Shown in pieces: positions 5,596 to 8,303 of a stretch of DNA of 8,303 nt. Origin of the DNA: Candidatus Heimdallarchaeota archaeon (GTDB lineage: Archaea; Asgardarchaeota; Heimdallarchaeia; Heimdallarchaeales; Heimdallarchaeaceae); contig JAGLOH010000078.1 of assembly GCA_023139025.1 (NCBI GenBank), positions 1 through 8,303 on the forward strand, read 5' to 3'. The first letter of the stretch is position 1. The number at the start of each line of letters is the position of its first letter. The notes beneath the pieces were generated by a model. That model made no database searches, was not told the origin of the DNA, and was given only the letters and a program-made list of their open reading frames with translations. Both the position numbers and the translations under genes were made by a program.

Positions 5596-7074
5596 TTAAT
5601 CTGTCTTTTCTGAATTTTTTCTGATTTCCTTTGCAGATTTCTTGTCTTCTGCTGCTTTTTCTTCAACTGGTAGTTGTTTAGGAATTGGAATGGTTTCTGT
5701 ATCAGTGGGTTTACCAATATATCCTTTAGCATCTTTGACAATACCTTCAGCTTTTGTCTTAATTATTTTTACTTCTGGTTTCATATCTGATTTGGTTTCT
5801 ATTGGTTCTACTAGAGGTTCCAACAATGGTATAGTTTTAATGGGTTCAATATCTTGTTTGATAGAACCTTTAGCTACAATTGAATCAAAATCAGGCTTAA
5901 CTGAAGTAGTCGATTCAAGTGCTTGAGATTTAACTTCTATTCCAGCAGAATCATCTCCAACAGAATCAATTTCATCTTTGAACTTTATACCTTCTTCATG
6001 CTGAAGTTGAATTCCTTTTTCGATTTTCTTCTTTAGTTCTTCTTTATCAGTAATTTCCTTTGCAACGGGTTTACTAACTATTTCAGCCTCACCAATGTCA
6101 TAGGAAAGCTGAAGTTTGCTCGCAATCTGAGGAATTAATTTCTGGAAAAGCTTATTTGAACCTTCTTTCCATTTTACCACATCATTTTCTGTGTCATAAT
6201 CAAAATTCATATCTAATTTGCAAAATTTCTGAAGATTAGATGATATGGTACTTGATGCTAACTCTATAGTCCCTCTTTTTGGGTTATCAGTTAATCCTAA
6301 TTCAAAAATAAATTTAACATGTTTATCATCTAAATTGGATATAAATGCTAATGCAGAGATAATTGTTACTACTATCCCTATTGCCATGACATAGTTTGGA
6401 AATATAGTTGTAGCTGGTATTGATAATGCAATAAGTACAATACCTGCTAAAATACCAATTATTTTAAGGAAAAGAAGAACAATATTTTCTTTAACATAAG
6501 AATAAGGACCAAAAAGGGAGTAAAACATCCAGTAGTTTAAGGATCGAGGGTTGATATAAGCTTTTGATGACATACCAAGATAGTTGCTTCTTTCAATCTG
6601 GTTTTGTTTTTCAATTTCTCTTATTTGAGAAAACTCAAAATGAGCGGATGCATAGACTTCTTTCTTATCATAAAATAATAATTGAAAATAATTTTTTCCT
6701 TGTTTTATTGAACTTTTAAAAGATATATCTCTAAACCAGACTTCCTCAGGCTGAATAGTAATCGTTTCAACTTTTTTGGCTTTTTCATGCTTGCGAAGGT
6801 CACTAAACCATCCTACAATTGAAAATCGGATAGATAAAGTGATAGGTTGACTTTCATTATTTGTTATAAAAACTCGAATAATTCCTTTTTTGTCTTCAGG
6901 TATTTGGTCAATTATTGGTAGCATACAGTAAGCTATAGCATTAACTGATTCCATCTCTATATTGTCTCGGAGGTCCTTGTCTAATTCGCTATAATGAGTG
7001 AATTTGGAAACAAACTTTGAAGCAAAAACAGGATTCTCGAGAATTTCATTAGTCATGTTCCTCAGTATTGTCAT
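5596..7074 (-). CDS. Two-helix membrane protein with soluble N-terminal domain and long charged tail
   Basis: This 492-residue protein has no recognised family. Residues 1-60 are helical. About 62-150 look like a beta-sandwich (RVFITNNESQPITLSIRFSIVGW, then VETITIQPEEVWFRDISF). A hairpin of two transmembrane helices lies near 197-219 and 226-247. Residues 250-335 form a second soluble segment. From about 336 to the end the tail is rich in Lys, Glu, Pro and Ile, low in complexity and probably disordered, with loose repeats of EP and KP dipeptides. The two helices place both soluble parts on the same side, probably the cytoplasm since there is no signal peptide. The start may be ATG at 7074 or Met7 (7056). 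The second has GAGG just before it and fits the TATA box at 7085-7094 better. First gene of a probable two-gene operon with the zinc-ribbon membrane protein. Confidence 0.75.
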   Translation of the reverse strand: MTILRNMTNEILENPVFASKFVSKFTHYSELDKDLRDNIEMESVNAIAYCMLPIIDQIPEDKKGIIRVFITNNESQPITLSIRFSIVGWFSDLRKHEKAKKVETITIQPEEVWFRDISFKSSIKQGKNYFQLLFYDKKEVYASAHFEFSQIREIEKQNQIERSNYLGMSSKAYINPRSLNYWMFYSLFGPYSYVKENIVLLFLKIIGILAGIVLIALSIPATTIFPNYVMAIGIVVTIISALAFISNLDDKHVKFIFELGLTDNPKRGTIELASSTISSNLQKFCKLDMNFDYDTENDVVKWKEGSNKLFQKLIPQIASKLQLSYDIGEAEIVSKPVAKEITDKEELKKKIEKGIQLQHEEGIKFKDEIDSVGDDSAGIEVKSQALESTTSVKPDFDSIVAKGSIKQDIEPIKTIPLLEPLVEPIETKSDMKPEVKIIKTKAEGIVKDAKGYIGKPTDTETIPIPKQLPVEEKAAEDKKSAKEIRKNSEKTD

Positions 7075-7084
7075 TAATTATAAC

Positions 7085-7094
7085 TATAAAAAAA
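7085..7094 (-). promoter_or_regulatory. Candidate TATA box of the minus-strand membrane-protein pair
   Basis: The minus strand reads TTTTTTTATA here. It is only about 15 bases from the ATG at 7074 but about 33 bases from the ATG at 7056. If used, transcription would begin near 7062 and the shorter protein (486 residues) would be made. This is predicted from spacing only. Confidence 0.35.
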
Positions 7095-7161
7095 CTTTCC
7101 AAAGATGTAATGAAATCTGTCAATAATTGTACTTGGTAACTAAGCTAGTACTGTAAGAATG

Positions 7162-7177
7162 TTTAATAAATATTTAT
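7162..7177 (+). promoter_or_regulatory. Candidate TATA region of the TPR-protein gene
   Basis: The stretch TTTAATAAATATTTAT lies 25-40 bases before the TTG start at 7202 and is the strongest TATA-like sequence on the plus strand between 7075 and 7201. It predicts a leader of roughly 10 bases. This 127-base space also holds the divergent minus-strand promoter, and I see nothing else in it. Confidence 0.4.
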
Positions 7178-7201
7178 CCATTATTTATCTTGTGAGAAAG
7201 T

Positions 7202-8303
7202 TTGAAATCAGATGAATTTGATTTACCTAATGAGTTCTCTAGATTTGAAAAATTCATCAAATCTGATTTTGAACAATTCTTTCCTGTTTTTCAAAAGTAT
7301 CAAGAAATGCAGTATAGTTCTTTTCAGTCGTTAGTCTATGCATCTGATGATTTAGCTAATACACTTAGTATTCCTGAGTTTTCACGAATTAATTATACTC
7401 AAATCACAATGATAGGGTATTTTCTTCTCTCACAATTCAAAAAAGTACTAACTTTTCCAATCCCTGAAGATAATTTTGAAGCTATGTATTTCAGAATGAA
7501 ATCAGCGAAATTTACTGGAGATAGGGAAGTAGTTTCTGCATTGGTAGCAAACACAATTGCTTTGATGGTCGAACTTAAGAAAACAGATCCTTCAATGCAT
7601 AAAGCATTTTCAGCCATATTATCTATGGAAATAGCTTCTATGAATTCTGATGTTCAGACCGTTCAGCAATATTCCAGCGTTTTCCGTTCAAATCTGTTTG
7701 ATACAGTTCTGATCGAAAAATATCCTCTTCTTACACTTCAAGTTGTTAGCGATTTAGCTTATAGAGAATTCCGAACAGGAGATGAAGCTTATTCTGGTTG
7801 GTTGGAAATCTACAAAGAACTTGCTGAAGCCTTGAATATGGATACAAAAAGATTAGATTGCTACACAATGTTAGGTGGTCTTTATCGATTCAAAGGTTAT
7901 TTAGAAGAAGCTTCTGAATATTATGGCAAAGCTATCGTAATTGCTGAAAAAATAGGTAATAAGGAATTCATTGCATCACTCATTTCTAATATGGCTGATT
8001 TAGAACATACTAGAGGGAACTTAGAAAAAGCTCTTTCATTATGTCAAGAAGCTCTCAAAGATCCTGAGATTTCTCAATCCAAACCTACTATTTATGTGAA
8101 TATTGCTGAAGTTCTTATTAAACAAGAAAAATTTGGGGAAGCTTTGGAATATTTGGACAAGGCTCAGAATCTAACAAATAGAAATTCACCAATTGTAAAT
8201 CTTCTATATGGCTATTCTCTTACAAAAATACCAAGCAAAGGTAATTTACAAGAAGGGATTAAATATCTCGAAAAGGGAGGAAATCTAAGTGAAAAAACTA
8301 AAA
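7202..8303 (+). CDS. TPR-repeat protein, N-terminal part (runs off right edge)
   Basis: The frame is open for 367 codons to the end of the window without a stop. The start is TTG at 7202: an in-frame TGA lies three codons upstream, and the next ATG would remove 35 residues. Residues 1-215 are mainly helical and I recognise no motif in them. From about 217 there are at least three tetratricopeptide repeats: 217-250 (MLGGLYRFKGYLEEASEYY), 255-288 (NMADLEHTRGNLEKALSLC) and 294-326 (NIAEVLIKQEKFGEALEYL), plus a probable fourth at 331-360. Each shows the small-residue pattern with Gly/Ala at position 8 and Ala at 20. TPR arrays are protein-binding scaffolds. There is no signal peptide or membrane helix, so it is probably cytoplasmic. 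The partner is unknown, and the C-terminus, which may hold an effector domain, is not in view. Confidence 0.85.
   Translation, partial: MKSDEFDLPNEFSRFEKFIKSDFEQFFPVFQKYQEMQYSSFQSLVYASDDLANTLSIPEFSRINYTQITMIGYFLLSQFKKVLTFPIPEDNFEAMYFRMKSAKFTGDREVVSALVANTIALMVELKKTDPSMHKAFSAILSMEIASMNSDVQTVQQYSSVFRSNLFDTVLIEKYPLLTLQVVSDLAYREFRTGDEAYSGWLEIYKELAEALNMDTKRLDCYTMLGGLYRFKGYLEEASEYYGKAIVIAEKIGNKEFIASLISNMADLEHTRGNLEKALSLCQEALKDPEISQSKPTIYVNIAEVLIKQEKFGEALEYLDKAQNLTNRNSPIVNLLYGYSLTKIPSKGNLQEGIKYLEKGGNLSEKTK

Noticed and set aside
5642..5926. Plus-strand open frame of 94 codons
   Set aside because: It is antisense to the low-complexity tail, whose biased codons keep the opposite frame open by chance.
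7399..7617. Minus-strand open frame of 72 codons
   Set aside because: It is antisense to the continuous TPR-protein frame, which is open for 367 codons.

Overview
The window is AT-rich and looks archaeal, most likely from an Asgard (Promethearchaeota/Heimdallarchaeia-like) genome. The reasons are: a Ras/Rab-type small GTPase with intact G1, G2 and G3 motifs at the left edge; TATA-box promoters at archaeal spacing; very short leaders, one probably leaderless; oligo-T terminators; frequent GTG and TTG starts; and small secreted proteins with a C-terminal membrane anchor and basic tail. The lineage is inferred from gene content and was not tested with a tree.

Left part (1-2430, minus strand). 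The window opens inside the GTPase gene (N-terminal 64 residues). Then come two tandem, diverged copies of a roughly 1.05-kb unit. Each copy carries a promoter, one gene for a secreted, C-terminally anchored protein of about 280 residues, and a pyrimidine-rich terminator. The right copy has a GTG start. In the left copy the frame is open over the same length and the TATA box is consensus, but the codon at the start position is GCG, so only an internal ATG remains.

Middle (2443-4631, plus strand). A compact operon encodes a TrmO/TsaA-type tRNA methyltransferase, a two-domain NDP-sugar pyrophosphorylase (8-nt overlap) and a membrane-anchored thioredoxin-fold protein with a CPSC motif. Its promoter is back to back with that of the right-hand repeat copy.

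Right part. On the minus strand (4641-7074) a 492-residue two-helix membrane protein with a long charged tail is followed by a multi-pass membrane protein ending in a zinc ribbon. They are 46 bp apart and probably co-transcribed; neither matches a family I recognise. Diverging from them, a TPR-repeat protein starts at a TTG (7202) and runs off the right edge.

No tRNA, rRNA, CRISPR array, insertion sequence or phage gene was found. The most unusual material is the duplicated surface-protein unit with its missing start codon and the unassigned membrane-protein pair. I see no clear defence or mobile system.
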